In this document: positions 1 to 8,896 of the stretch, piece by piece
How the letters are laid out: the number at the start of each line of letters is the position of its first letter
Numbering within the stretch: the stretch's first letter is position 1
DNA from: UMGS172 sp964424555
GTDB lineage: Bacteria; Bacillota; Clostridia; Oscillospirales; Acutalibacteraceae
Length of the DNA: 64,000 nt
Direction: 5' to 3'
Assembly: GCA_964424555.1 (NCBI GenBank)
Contig: CAYRIX010000001.1
Location: 1 to 64,000, forward strand
Notes under the pieces: generated by a model
The model's database searches: none
Seen by the model: only the letters and a program-made list of their open reading frames with translations
What the model was told of the DNA's origin: nothing
Position numbers and translations under genes: made by a program

Positions 1-881
1 TGTTCGCCATTCTGTCCGGTGCCATCACCAATATCATTCTCGATCCTATTTTCATCTTCCCGATGAAAATGGGTATGGCAGGTGCCGCTATTGCAACGGT
101 AATCGGTCAGGCATTAACTGCCTTTTTGTCGCTCTGGTATATCTGCCGTATGAAATCAGTACAACTCTCTAAGAGCAGTTTTGGTTTTTTCGGTGATCTT
201 ATGAAGAAATTTCTGTCGTTGGGACTCACAAGCTTTCTTGCACAGATTTCGCTTGTTATTTCGATGGCAGCAGTACAAAATATGTGTACCAAATACGGTG
301 CTATGGATGAAATTTTCGGTCAGGCAGAGTACGCGCAAATTCCACTTGCGGTGCTCGGAATTGTAATGAAGTTCTTCCAAATTGCGATCTCTATCGCCAT
401 CGGTTTTGCCGCAGGCTGTATTCCAATTGTCGGTTACAATATCGGTGCAAAGCGAAAAGACAGAGCAAAGCAGCTGTTTTCCTATCTGCTTGGAGCAGAG
501 GCCGTTGTTGGTGTTATAGCACTTATTATTGTTGAGTGTTTCCCGTTGCAGATTGCTAATCTTTTTGGTGCGGCAAACGAAAGCGCCTATTATACAGACT
601 TTGTTATCAAGTGCTTCCGTATCTATCTGTGTATGATGCCGCTTGCAATGCTGAATAAGGGTACGTTCATCTATCTGCAAGCGCTTGGAAAAGCTGGTCT
701 ATCCACAACAGTTTCACTTGCCCGTGAGATCATCTTCGGAGTGTTCCTACCTATCATTATGCCTATCTTTATGGGACTCGATGGCTTGCTTTGGTCTTTC
801 CCCGTTGCAGACATTTTGACCTTTATCATTGCAACAATTATTATAAGAAAAGTATATAAAGAGTTATGTGCTAATGAATAA
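1..881 (+). CDS. MATE family efflux transporter, C-terminal part
   Basis: This is the 3' part of a multidrug and toxic compound extrusion (MATE) transporter, an inner-membrane antiporter that exports organic cations with Na+ or H+. The reading frame is open from base 3, so the real start lies before the window. The first visible residues (AILSGAITNIILDPIFIF, then GMAGAAIATVIGQ) match the conserved half-way region of MATE proteins. The rest holds about six hydrophobic segments and ends in IIIRKVYKEL. An uninterrupted hairpin terminator follows within 30 bases, so it is the last gene of its transcript. Substrate cannot be told from sequence. Confidence 0.9.
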   Translation, partial: FAILSGAITNIILDPIFIFPMKMGMAGAAIATVIGQALTAFLSLWYICRMKSVQLSKSSFGFFGDLMKKFLSLGLTSFLAQISLVISMAAVQNMCTKYGAMDEIFGQAEYAQIPLAVLGIVMKFFQIAISIAIGFAAGCIPIVGYNIGAKRKDRAKQLFSYLLGAEAVVGVIALIIVECFPLQIANLFGAANESAYYTDFVIKCFRIYLCMMPLAMLNKGTFIYLQALGKAGLSTTVSLAREIIFGVFLPIIMPIFMGLDGLLWSFPVADILTFIIATIIIRKVYKELCANE

Positions 882-910
882 AAGTGGCATCTAAATGGTT
901 CGTAACAGCA

Positions 911-960
911 AAAAAAAGAAACAACAATTTATCGTAAGATAGATTGTCGTTTCTTTTTGT
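911..960 (+). terminator. Rho-independent terminator after MATE gene
   Basis: A 16-bp stem with one mismatch (AAAAAGAAACaACAAT pairing with ATTGTCGTTTCTTTTT) is closed by an AT-rich loop and ends in a T-rich tract. It sits just downstream of the MATE stop codon. A-tracts on the other side would let it work in both directions. Confidence 0.8.
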
Positions 961-1062
961 TCGAAACTTGTCCACTAATCTTGACAAGTTTCACCGCCAA
1001 CGGCGGAACATCACTAAAATTTAGGGCAATGTTGATCCGAACGACCGAAAGAGCAATACATC

Positions 1063-1091
1063 TTGTTAGATTTGTAGTTTTATGTTATGAT
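1063..1091 (+). promoter_or_regulatory. Sigma-A type promoter for metallophosphoesterase
   Basis: TTGTTA (1063-1068), a 17-base spacer and TATGAT (1086-1091) stand 20 bases before the start codon at 1112. The match to the -35/-10 consensus is good but was judged by eye only. Confidence 0.5.
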
Positions 1092-1111
1092 TAAACAAAG
1101 GCGGTGTTTTT

Positions 1112-1807
1112 ATGAAACTCGGAATATTTACTGATTCGCACTATTCATCTCAGAAAGTTTCCTGCGGCAACAGATACAATAGTAAATCATTAGGAAAAAT
1201 CAAGACGGCGTATGCCTTTTTTGAGTCGCAAAAATGTGATTTGGTTGTTTGCTTAGGCGATTTAATAGACAAGGAAGCTTCTCACAAAAAAGAGGTGGAA
1301 AATCTTAATGAGGTTGCAAAAATCATCAAGGAAAGCCCGATCAAAACGATTTGCCTAATGGGTAACCATGACGCTTTCGCTTTTACTGAAGCCGAATTTT
1401 ATGCAATATTAGGCGATTGTAAACCCAAGAATATTAAAGTGGGCGGCAAAACCTTATTGTTTTTAGATGCTTGTTATTTTAAAAACGGAAATCACTATTT
1501 GCCCGGAGATACTGATTGGACGGATACCTTTTACCCGCATACCGACGATCTGAAAAGGCAGATCGATGAAGCTTCGGATGACGTTTATATTTTCATTCAT
1601 CAAAACTTAGACCCCTGCATACGTGAAGATCATAGGCTATATAATTCTACAAAGATAAACAATATGCTGCAAAAAAGCGGAAAGGTAAAAGCGGTGTATC
1701 AAGGACATTACCATCCCGGAATGGATAGCAAATGTGGTAATGTTGAATATTTTACGTTTTCTGCTATGTGCGAAAACGAAAATGCACATTATATACTGAA
1801 CATTTAA
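1112..1807 (+). CDS. Calcineurin-like metallophosphoesterase
   Basis: A cytoplasmic 231-residue phosphohydrolase of the calcineurin-like superfamily, using a two-metal centre to cleave phosphomono- or diesters. Visible metal-binding motifs are D8-x-H10 (FTDSH), G-D50 (CLGDLID), G-N85-H86-D87 (MGNHD), a histidine near 164 (HQN) and the GHYH motif near 198. No signal peptide or extra domain is present. The start is supported by AAAGGCGG about ten bases upstream. It is monocistronic between two terminators. Substrate is unknown. It is much shorter than, and only distantly similar to, the three phosphoesterases at 41.7-49.4 kb. Confidence 0.85.
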   Translation: MKLGIFTDSHYSSQKVSCGNRYNSKSLGKIKTAYAFFESQKCDLVVCLGDLIDKEASHKKEVENLNEVAKIIKESPIKTICLMGNHDAFAFTEAEFYAILGDCKPKNIKVGGKTLLFLDACYFKNGNHYLPGDTDWTDTFYPHTDDLKRQIDEASDDVYIFIHQNLDPCIREDHRLYNSTKINNMLQKSGKVKAVYQGHYHPGMDSKCGNVEYFTFSAMCENENAHYILNI

Positions 1808-1842
1808 CGCCGGCATCATAATAGTTCGTAACGGCCAAAATT

Positions 1843-1877
1843 CCTCGTAACGTATGTTACGGGGATTTTTACTTTTT
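1843..1877 (+). terminator. Rho-independent terminator
   Basis: The stem CCTCGTAAC/GTTACGGGG (one G-T pair) with loop GTAT is followed by a T-rich tract. It closes the transcript of the metallophosphoesterase that ends at 1807. Confidence 0.7.
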
Positions 1878-1878
1878 C

Positions 1879-1968
1879 ACTATTACCTCTTCATTCTTCA
1901 CTTTTCACTTTTCTCTTATCTACGAGGATTTTTGGAAAGTAAGAAGTGAAAAGTAATAGGTAGAAGTT
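1879..1968. repeat. Imperfect inverted repeat rich in CTTTTCAC/GTGAAAAG
   Basis: The left arm (about 1879-1910, containing TTCTTCACTTTTCAC) and the right arm (about 1938-1965, containing AAGAAGTGAAAAGTAATAGG) are imperfect reverse complements around an AT-rich centre. No coding potential is seen. This fills most of the gene-free stretch 1808-2167 together with the two terminators. It resembles degenerate intergenic repeats of Clostridia. Confidence 0.5.
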
Positions 1969-2063
1969 AAGTGTCTGCTTCTCAGACGGGTTATAAATAA
2001 TATATAGGTGCAAAATATAAAGAATATTTAATTATTTCAATTATATGCGTTTTTCATCTGTCT

Positions 2064-2108
2064 GTAACAAACGAACCGCCGCCGTACTGAAATTCAGCAC
2101 GGCGGCGG
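2064..2108 (-). terminator. Terminator of noc
   Basis: A 10-bp GC-rich stem (CCGCCGCCGT/ACGGCGGCGG) is followed on the minus strand by TTCGTTTGTT. It lies about 60 bases downstream of the noc stop codon. Confidence 0.6.
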
Positions 2109-2167
2109 CCCGTTGTATGGGGATGAATATGGGTGGGTGATTTTAAGTGACGGCAGTAAAGCCAGCT

Positions 2168-3004
2168 CTACACCGTCAGGTCAAACAGCGTTATCTGAGC
2201 AGCTTCTCGTTTCGGCCGTTTGGGGATGGTTATTGTATATTCGATAAATTCCTCGGTCTCATTTTTTCGTGAAGTAGCGTCAACACCTGATTTCCTCATT
2301 GTTCCGATCATTTTTGTGATACTGTTCGTGAATATTCTGATATCGCCGATCCCACCTTTTGCGGCAGGTTTTTTTGTCGGCTGAAGCGGTGCCAATATAT
2401 TATTGACCAGCACCTCGGTATCACTCACCGACAGTTGTTCGGCAAGGCATCGGTTTATGACCTCATCTCTCCTCTCCTCGGGCAGACGTATGATGGCTCT
2501 TGCGTGACGCTCGCAAAGATTCCCAGCAGTTATGCGGTTGCGTTGCTCGGGTGTGAGCTTTAACAGTCGCAGTTTATTTGATAAGGTTGACTGAGCCATG
2601 GCAAGCTTTTCGGCTACCTCCTGCTGTGACAGTGAAAACTCGTCCATCAGCCGCTTTATACCGTCAGCCTCTTCAAAAAAATTAAGATCTGTACGTTGAA
2701 TATTCTCTATAAGGCACATCAGCGAGCACTCACGGTCACCTGCCTTGACAACTATACACGGCACTGTTTTTAACCCTGCCATTATGCTTGCCCTCAGTCG
2801 CCGCTCACCCGAGATGAGCTCGTAGCGGTCACCTACCTTGCGCACCGTCATAGGCTGGATAAGTCCGTTACGCTGAATGCTGGAGGACAACTCAAGCAGT
2901 TCGTAATAATCAAACTCTCGCCGTGGCTGAAAGGGTGACGGAACGATTTTATCGGGCGGCACACTTATAAGCTTTCGGTCATGTCTCTTTCGGTCTAACA
3001 GCAT
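2168..3004 (-). CDS. noc: ParB/Noc family DNA-binding protein (nucleoid occlusion type)
   Basis: A 278-residue ParB/Spo0J/Noc family CTPase that binds parS-like DNA sites and spreads. The N-terminal ParB domain shows the CTP-binding signature GERRLRAS and the ENIQR-x-DL-xx-FEEA motif. It is followed by the central helix-turn-helix SQQEVAEKLAMAQSTLSNKL and a C-terminal dimerisation region. The start is set at 3004 because AGGAGGAGG lies six bases upstream; an in-frame ATG at 3028 would place the ribosome site inside the gene. It stands directly downstream of rsmG, the usual Firmicutes position of noc. A soj/spo0J pair is not in the window, so a chromosome-partition ParB role is less likely but possible. 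Confidence 0.82.
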   Translation of the reverse strand: MLLDRKRHDRKLISVPPDKIVPSPFQPRREFDYYELLELSSSIQRNGLIQPMTVRKVGDRYELISGERRLRASIMAGLKTVPCIVVKAGDRECSLMCLIENIQRTDLNFFEEADGIKRLMDEFSLSQQEVAEKLAMAQSTLSNKLRLLKLTPEQRNRITAGNLCERHARAIIRLPEERRDEVINRCLAEQLSVSDTEVLVNNILAPLQPTKKPAAKGGIGDIRIFTNSITKMIGTMRKSGVDATSRKNETEEFIEYTITIPKRPKREAAQITLFDLTV

Positions 3005-3069
3005 GTCCGTACCTCCTCCTGACTGCAATTAAACTGTACCATTATTTGGAAATAAAATCAAGAAAAACC

Positions 3070-3102
3070 GTAACAAAAAAACGGACAGAAAGCTGTCCGT
3101 TT
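3070..3102 (-). terminator. Terminator between rsmG and noc
   Basis: On the minus strand the stem AAACGGACAG/CTGTCCGTTT with a four-base loop is followed by a T-run. It lies just after the rsmG stop, so noc probably has its own promoter or receives only readthrough. Confidence 0.75.
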
Positions 3103-3109
3103 CAACAAT

Positions 3110-3814
3110 TTATAAAGGTTGTTTTGAGATTTTACCAGCATTTCTGGGATACTTTGTCGGAGTTTGCGATATCTTTTTTATATTAATTATGCCACGTCCG
3201 CCAAATTCTCCCAATTCAAACAGCTCCTGTGAGAAAAGCTTGCCACCCAACACCGCTATGGACTTTTGTGCTTCCTTGACCTCATCGGCCGCCGTTGAGC
3301 CCTTCATGGCAACAAAGCTACCGCCCAATTTGACATAAGGCAGACAGTATTCAGTCAAAACACGCATATTAGCAACGGCACGTGCCACCGCAAAATCGTA
3401 GCTCTCACGCTGCTCAGCCGTTATATCCTCGGCACGTGAATGTATTGTGGTAACTTCAAGTCCAAGCTCAGAGCAGAGTGTATCCAGAAAGGTGATGCGC
3501 TTACCCAGCGAGTCCATAAGCGTCAGCTTTATATCGGGGCGAGCAATTTTGATCACGACGCCGGGAAAGCCTGCTCCTGTACCGATATCTATGACCGATG
3601 CACCTTGAGGGATTTTGACATATTTGAATATCATAAGGCAATCAAGAAAATGCTTCACGGCTATGCCCTCGGGATCGGTTATTGCCGTCAGATTCATCTT
3701 TTGATTCCATTCAACCAACAGCTCGGCATATTTTTCAAGGCGCTCCAATGCAGCATGGTCAAGCGGACAAAACTCCTTGCAGTTGTCAATTATTAAATCT
3801 AAGGGAAGTTTCAT
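3110..3814 (-). CDS. rsmG: 16S rRNA (guanine527-N7)-methyltransferase RsmG
   Basis: A 234-residue SAM-dependent methyltransferase that makes m7G527 in 16S rRNA (formerly GidB). It shows the family N-terminal helix pattern ending in LLVEWNQKMNLTAI, the SAM-binding motif DIGTGAGFPG, and the later segments VARAVANM and FVAMKG. The start at 3814 (MKLPLDL) is preceded by GGAGGAAAAT; upstream in-frame ATGs exist (3832 and 3976) but the first would run through the ribosome site and the second would overlap the divergent LysM gene. It ends with a C-terminal glycine-rich stretch and its own terminator. The neighbour noc is the expected partner. Confidence 0.95.
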   Translation of the reverse strand: MKLPLDLIIDNCKEFCPLDHAALERLEKYAELLVEWNQKMNLTAITDPEGIAVKHFLDCLMIFKYVKIPQGASVIDIGTGAGFPGVVIKIARPDIKLTLMDSLGKRITFLDTLCSELGLEVTTIHSRAEDITAEQRESYDFAVARAVANMRVLTEYCLPYVKLGGSFVAMKGSTAADEVKEAQKSIAVLGGKLFSQELFELGEFGGRGIINIKKISQTPTKYPRNAGKISKQPL

Positions 3815-3875
3815 ATTTTCCTCCGTCAACATTCCGCCTTTCCTCGCATAAACATGTTTTAAAGGAGTGGTCAGA

Positions 3876-5150
3876 ATGGTAATATATGTAGTTAAATCAG
3901 GCGATAGCCTATACAGTATCGGACGTGAATTCGGCGTGACCGTTGCCGAGCTTGAAAGATTTAACGGAATTAGCAATCCAAATCGGTTAGTGGTCGGTCA
4001 GGACGTTCTGATTCCCATTGAAGGAAGTATTCACACGGTTGAAAGCGGCGACTCGCTCTACAGCATTGCTTCAAGCTACGGTGTAAGTCTAGAGACCTTG
4101 CTGAGCGCCAACCCCGACATACGTCCGCCGTATACCATATACCCCGACCAGATAATCAACATACCCAAAGCCGGCAAAAAAAGAACGGTCGCCGTCAACG
4201 GCTATGCTTATCCCAACATAAACCGAGAGGTACTGCGTCAAACCCTGCCGTTTCTGACCTATCTTTCGATCTTCAGCTACAGCGTCACATCTGATGGATC
4301 GCTAAACAGCATTAACGACGATGAACTGATAAGCCTTGCCAAAGCAGGACGAACCGCACCCATCATGGTAATAACCAACACCGAAGAGGGCGGCGGCTTC
4401 AGAAGTGAAATAACCCAAAGTGTACTCAATAACGATGCAACACGCCGCACACTTATAAACAATGTAGTGAACAAAGCCTTGCAAAAGGGCTATATGGGTG
4501 TAGATGTTGATTTTGAATACATCTACCCCGAGGACCGTGAAGCCTATAATGAGTTTTTAACACTTTTGAACGAACAGTTGGATGCTAATAACCTCAGACT
4601 TTCAACCGCAATCGCACCCAAGCTTTCGGCTACTCAGGTCGGCACTCTTTACGAGGCACACGACTACGCTTTCCACGGTTCAGTTGCCGACAAGGTGATA
4701 ATCATGACCTATGAATGGGGATATCTCTACGGTCCTCCGATGGCGGTGGCACCCTACCCTGAGGTGCGCCGTGTGCTATCCTATGCGGTGACCGAGATCC
4801 CATCTCAAAAAATACTAATGGGCATGCCGAACTATGGCTATGACTGGACTCTGCCCTACCGTGACGGTCGACCTGCCGAAATACTTTCAATAAATGCAGC
4901 ACTCAACAGAGCCTACGAGGTGGGCGCCGAAATACAATTCAACGAACGGTCAAAAGCACCGTTTTATGAGTATACACAAAACGGTGTCGACCACATTGTT
5001 TGGTTCGAAAACGCACGAAGCACCGCCGCAAGATTACAGCTCATAAATGACTTCTCCTTGGGCGGTGCAAGCTATTGGACAGTCAACCAGCTCTATTTAC
5101 AAAACTGGCGTGTGGTGGAAGATATGTTTAATATTGAAAAGGTCTTATGA
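3876..5150 (+). CDS. LysM-GH18 spore cortex/germination glucosidase (YaaH/SleL type)
   Basis: A 424-residue protein with two N-terminal LysM peptidoglycan-binding modules (about 3-46 and 51-97) and a glycoside hydrolase family 18 barrel (about 104-424). The catalytic strand reads GVDVDFEYI with D210, D212 and the acid E214. This architecture is that of YaaH/SleL, N-acetylglucosaminidases that are carried in the spore coat and act on cortex fragments in germination. There is no signal peptide, as usual for coat-assembled forms. The start at 3876 is chosen because AAAGGAG sits eight bases upstream; the in-frame GTG at 3867 overlaps that site. It converges with the next gene by six bases. Together with spoIIID at 58.4 kb it points to a spore former. 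Confidence 0.88.
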   Translation: MVIYVVKSGDSLYSIGREFGVTVAELERFNGISNPNRLVVGQDVLIPIEGSIHTVESGDSLYSIASSYGVSLETLLSANPDIRPPYTIYPDQIINIPKAGKKRTVAVNGYAYPNINREVLRQTLPFLTYLSIFSYSVTSDGSLNSINDDELISLAKAGRTAPIMVITNTEEGGGFRSEITQSVLNNDATRRTLINNVVNKALQKGYMGVDVDFEYIYPEDREAYNEFLTLLNEQLDANNLRLSTAIAPKLSATQVGTLYEAHDYAFHGSVADKVIIMTYEWGYLYGPPMAVAPYPEVRRVLSYAVTEIPSQKILMGMPNYGYDWTLPYRDGRPAEILSINAALNRAYEVGAEIQFNERSKAPFYEYTQNGVDHIVWFENARSTAARLQLINDFSLGGASYWTVNQLYLQNWRVVEDMFNIEKVL

Positions 5151-5978
5151 TCGTGGCTTCAGGGACGGACCTTGAGGCTCGTCGTCGAAGACTGCGTCAT
5201 CATTTTCCTCATCAAGCAATCCCAGATCACGGCGCTTATCGAGATCCTCATCGGGATGCTCCTCGTAATAGGGATCGATGATATACTTTTTGACCTCGGG
5301 AAATACATTAAACTGAATGAGGAATGAGCGAAATGTCGGGAAAATAAATATACCGATTATCATGACAACGGGAACACCGACATTCGGATTCATTGCTATG
5401 AGCCAAAAAGCAACAAAATAGATGGCTGAAAGAACAAGACCGATAATTATATTGTGCTTAATTCCCAACGTAGCAAAAAGCCATGAATTCTTAAATATGG
5501 TCTTGAGCTTAAAGTCAAAGGTTATCATCAAGGTATACTGATAGAACTTTGCAAAGCTGAACAACGTATACACAAACATGGTAACAACAAAAATTATGGT
5601 ACGGAACACCTGACTGCCGAAAATGTCCATAAATAGGACAACAAACATATCAGCGGCAAGTATCAGAAGTATCAATGTATTGATAATACCTAAAGGTAAT
5701 GCCCTTTTCCAGTTTTTCTTAATGGCATCGAAAAAATCACTGGTGACAAAGGTATGCTTATCCCTTGCTGCCATTCGACAGACATAAGCCATGCCTACCT
5801 GAGCAAGACCCGAGGTGAGCACAGGGATGCAAAGCAGAATATACCATAGCTCGGCAGACATCAATTTCCAGAAATTGCGTATGTACAGCTCAAAAAAGCG
5901 AAAGAAGCCACGCTTCGTAGGCTCGTTTTTCGATACACCCTTACCCGGTTTTTCGTAGTTCTTTTGGAAAAGTCCCAT
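5145..5978 (-). CDS. DUF624 (YesL-like) membrane protein
   Basis: A 277-residue integral membrane protein whose N-terminal half fits the DUF624/YesL family: FFRFFELYIRNFWKL followed by LLCIPVLTSGLAQVGMAYVCR. About five membrane segments are visible, and the tail is acidic and proline-rich (EEHPDEDLDKR ... DDEPQGPS). YesL-type proteins often accompany carbohydrate uptake loci, but their function is unknown. Its ATG overlaps the stop of the upstream membrane protein by one base (TAATG), so the two are translationally coupled. It overlaps the convergent GH18 gene by six bases. Confidence 0.75.
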   Translation of the reverse strand: MGLFQKNYEKPGKGVSKNEPTKRGFFRFFELYIRNFWKLMSAELWYILLCIPVLTSGLAQVGMAYVCRMAARDKHTFVTSDFFDAIKKNWKRALPLGIINTLILLILAADMFVVLFMDIFGSQVFRTIIFVVTMFVYTLFSFAKFYQYTLMITFDFKLKTIFKNSWLFATLGIKHNIIIGLVLSAIYFVAFWLIAMNPNVGVPVVMIIGIFIFPTFRSFLIQFNVFPEVKKYIIDPYYEEHPDEDLDKRRDLGLLDEENDDAVFDDEPQGPSLKPRS

Positions 5979-6790
5979 TATCTTCCACCTAACCTTCTGA
6001 CATTTCTATCATCGCGAGCGCTCTTATAAAGGAGCTTTGAAATGATCGAATCCTCATTATAGCAGATCCGGTACATAGCGTAGCCAAATGCAATAAACAG
6101 GATAATAAATACTCCTTGAACAGCGATAGCCCATATAGGTACACTTGCAAGATCGGTTTCAACACCCATGATCGGATAGGTCTGAGAAGCTATAACATAC
6201 TCACCCGTCTGAACAGTGGTGAACAGGTCAACTATCGGCTTGACAGGGCCCATTATAATAAAGCGGTAGAACCAATAATACCAGTTTACTACACTGGAGG
6301 ACTTAGCAAACAACCTGAGTGCAAGTGTAATAAGATAGAACACGAACGGCGGTATAGCGGCAAGCGCTCCTATAAATAAGCCTCTGGCCTTATCGGGTAC
6401 AGCTCCGTTGAAATCACAATCGTTGCGGTCTCTTGCGGCAATCTTGGCAAATACCGTTCCCGTTGTGCAGAAAAGCACACCGAGACTGCATACTGTACTC
6501 AGCACGGTCTCGACCACCTTAACGCTGGTCGGCATTTCACCGTAGACCGACATGTATCGCATACTGCTGTCCGCTTCTTCAGGTTTTTCGTCCTTGGCTA
6601 TGTAGCCGTGTGAGACCTGTGTTACATTCCCTGCTTCATCCTCCTTGACTTCATAGACCTCATAACCGATGACATCGGTAGAAAAGCTCTTCATCATGGA
6701 GTGGAACGATACCTGTATAAAAAGACAAAGTATGCTCGTAAATATGGCCATGCCGATTATCTTTCCTGCGGCTCTTACATTGCCCTGCAT
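5978..6790 (-). CDS. Membrane protein of unknown function
   Basis: I do not recognise this 270-residue protein. It has an N-terminal membrane segment (about 10-32), a polar extracytoplasmic stretch with many acidic residues (about 40-85), and three further membrane segments (near 100-115, 140-165 and 225-250). The start at 6790 follows AGAGGTG by five bases; an in-frame ATG at 6874 lacks a ribosome site and would run through the hairpin at 6831-6857. Coupling to the DUF624 gene suggests the two membrane proteins work together. Confidence 0.6.
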   Translation of the reverse strand: MQGNVRAAGKIIGMAIFTSILCLFIQVSFHSMMKSFSTDVIGYEVYEVKEDEAGNVTQVSHGYIAKDEKPEEADSSMRYMSVYGEMPTSVKVVETVLSTVCSLGVLFCTTGTVFAKIAARDRNDCDFNGAVPDKARGLFIGALAAIPPFVFYLITLALRLFAKSSSVVNWYYWFYRFIIMGPVKPIVDLFTTVQTGEYVIASQTYPIMGVETDLASVPIWAIAVQGVFIILFIAFGYAMYRICYNEDSIISKLLYKSARDDRNVRRLGGR

Positions 6791-6830
6791 TTTGTCACCT
6801 CTAAAAAAATAATAAAAGGGCAAACGCCTG

Positions 6831-6860
6831 AAGCACCGCTTCTTATAAGCGGTGCTTTTT
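6831..6860. terminator. Hairpin between rpsA and the membrane-protein pair
   Basis: An 11-bp perfect stem (AAGCACCGCTT/AAGCGGTGCTT) with a five-base loop. The T-run is on the plus side (TTTTT at 6856-6860), and on the minus strand the hairpin is preceded by A-residues. It probably marks the end of the ispH-rpsA transcript, though a clean U-tract for that direction is missing. Confidence 0.5.
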
Positions 6861-6883
6861 GCGCTTACCCTCAAAAGCTTTGA

Positions 6884-8896
6884 TTATTCCTCAACAGCCT
6901 CTGCTGTCTCCTCAGCCTCGGCAACTTCCTCGACTGCTGCCTCTGCTTCCTCTGTCTTCTCGATCAAAGCACGGATGGAAAGGCTTACACGCTTCTTATC
7001 AAGATCGATATCGATGATCTTTGCATCGACCTCCTGACCTACCTTAAGCTCGTCAGCAGGCTTCTCAATTCTGCGGTCTGCAATCTGAGAAATGTGGATA
7101 AGACCGTCAACACCCGAAATGATCCTTGCGAATGCACCGTAGGTGGTCATGCTTACTATCTTAACATTAACAACATCCTCAACGGCATACTTTGCCTTAA
7201 AGATCTCCCAAGGATTCTCATCAGCCTTCTTGTAGCCGAGCGAGATCTTTTTCTTTTCCTCGTCGATAGCCTTTACGTATACCTCAACAGTATCGCCGAC
7301 CTTAACGACCTCGGAAGGATGCTTGATACGCTCCCAAGAGAGCTCCGAGATGTGAACCATACCATCAACACCGCCAAGGTCTACGAATGCGCCGTAGCCT
7401 GTGATGGACTTAACGGTACCTGTAAATCTGTCACCAACAGCAACAGATGCCCAGAACTTCTCCTCAGCGGCAGTTTTCTGCTCACGCAGGATAGCCTTAG
7501 CCGAACCGATAACACGGCGGCGCTGACCGATCTCGATAATGCGGAAGGATATGGGCTGACCCTTCAATGCCTCAAGGTCATCTGACTTGGAAAGGGTTGC
7601 CTGAGAAGCAGGAATGAACACTCTGATTCCCTCGTAGAATGCAACAACTCCGCCCTTGACAACATCAGAAACGGTGCTCTCGATAACCTCGTTGTTTTCC
7701 TTTGCGGTAAGTACCTTGTCCCAACCTGCGATTGCGTCGAAGCGCTTCTTGGAAAGCATTACAGTGCCTTCCTGATCGTTGGTACGCATAATGATGAGAT
7801 CAAGCTCATCGCCGACCTTTACAGCCTCGGTGAGCTTAACGCTCGGGTCGTTAGAGAACTCGGACTCGGTGACATAACCGGTGTGTTTTCTGCCGATGTC
7901 CACCTGAATCTCGGTCGGACTGACGGCGAGAACGATGCCCTTTACCTTCTGGTCTGTATTTGAACTGCTTTCGGTCGCATTCAGCATCTCCTCGAAAGTC
8001 ATTTCATCGTTGATTGTTTCCTGCACTGCAGGGTTCTGCATTTCTTGCATGGTGTTTAGAACCTCCTTTATTATACCGGACGGTGTTGAAGCACCGGCCA
8101 CGACCCCAATCAGGTCTGAGGGCTTAAAAAAATTACGGTCGAGCTCATCTGCGATCTCCACATGAACGGTTCTCTCACAGACTGCGGCACAAACATCCTT
8201 GAGCTTGCAGGTGTTAGAACTGTGTTTCCCACCGACTACGACCATCACGTCACATTTCGACGCCAATTCATAAGCTTCCTCTTGCCTTTTTGAGGTAGCA
8301 TTACATATTGTATCAAAAATTATCGCATTTGTATAGTGCTTTTTTAAAATTTTTTGACATTTTTTCCACAATTCGAGGTTAAAGGTCGTCTGAGATACGA
8401 CCGTAAGCGGCTCTTCTTGCGAAATTATGCTTTCGTTTTGATAGCTTTCCAGCTCCTCTGGCGATTGAAAAACCAAAAATCGGCCTTTGCAGTGTCCGAT
8501 TATACCCTCGACCTCTTTATGAGTAGCATCGCCAGCAATGAGAACCGTCCTGCCCTGCTCGCCTGCCTCGGCAACAATTTTGTGTATTTTGGCAACAAAC
8601 GGGCAGGTTGCATCGGCAACTATAAGTCCCAAGTCCTCAGCCTTTTCGGTAACACTTCGGGCAACCCCGTGTGACCTGAGCACCAGCACCTCGCCATTTT
8701 TCACCTCTTCGGGGCCACCCACTATCCTTGCGCCTCTTTTCCCAAGCTCCTCAACCAACTGAGGATTGTGGATTATCGGTCCCAAGGTTGCGACCCTTTT
8801 ACCCTCTTCGAGCAGGCCTTCGACCATTTTGACCGCTCGGTCAACACCGAAGCAAAAGCCTGCCGTTTCGGCTAAAATTATTTTACTCAATATCAT
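6884..8896 (-). CDS. ispH-rpsA: Fused HMBPP reductase (IspH) and ribosomal protein S1
   Basis: A 670-residue bifunctional protein. Residues 1 to about 285 are IspH, the last enzyme of the MEP isoprenoid pathway, with the three iron-sulfur cysteines C15 (GFCFGV), C98 (TCPFV) and C198 (ICNAT) plus H43, H75 and H126. From about residue 318 there are four S1 RNA-binding repeats (about 318-385, 404-471, 488-556, 574-642), the last two being the best conserved (GYGAFVDLGGVDGMVHISELSW). The end is an acidic glutamate/alanine tail. This fusion is known in Clostridia. It overlaps cmk by 14 bases. The ATG at 8896 has AGGGAG only two bases before it; a TTG at 8890 would be better spaced, so the exact start is open. 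Confidence 0.93.
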   Translation of the reverse strand: MILSKIILAETAGFCFGVDRAVKMVEGLLEEGKRVATLGPIIHNPQLVEELGKRGARIVGGPEEVKNGEVLVLRSHGVARSVTEKAEDLGLIVADATCPFVAKIHKIVAEAGEQGRTVLIAGDATHKEVEGIIGHCKGRFLVFQSPEELESYQNESIISQEEPLTVVSQTTFNLELWKKCQKILKKHYTNAIIFDTICNATSKRQEEAYELASKCDVMVVVGGKHSSNTCKLKDVCAAVCERTVHVEIADELDRNFFKPSDLIGVVAGASTPSGIIKEVLNTMQEMQNPAVQETINDEMTFEEMLNATESSSNTDQKVKGIVLAVSPTEIQVDIGRKHTGYVTESEFSNDPSVKLTEAVKVGDELDLIIMRTNDQEGTVMLSKKRFDAIAGWDKVLTAKENNEVIESTVSDVVKGGVVAFYEGIRVFIPASQATLSKSDDLEALKGQPISFRIIEIGQRRRVIGSAKAILREQKTAAEEKFWASVAVGDRFTGTVKSITGYGAFVDLGGVDGMVHISELSWERIKHPSEVVKVGDTVEVYVKAIDEEKKKISLGYKKADENPWEIFKAKYAVEDVVNVKIVSMTTYGAFARIISGVDGLIHISQIADRRIEKPADELKVGQEVDAKIIDIDLDKKRVSLSIRALIEKTEEAEAAVEEVAEAEETAEAVEE

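Noticed and set aside
2168..3004. Plasmid or chromosome partition parB
   Set aside because: Position beside rsmG and absence of a parA/soj gene in the window fit noc better, though the family call stays ParB-like.
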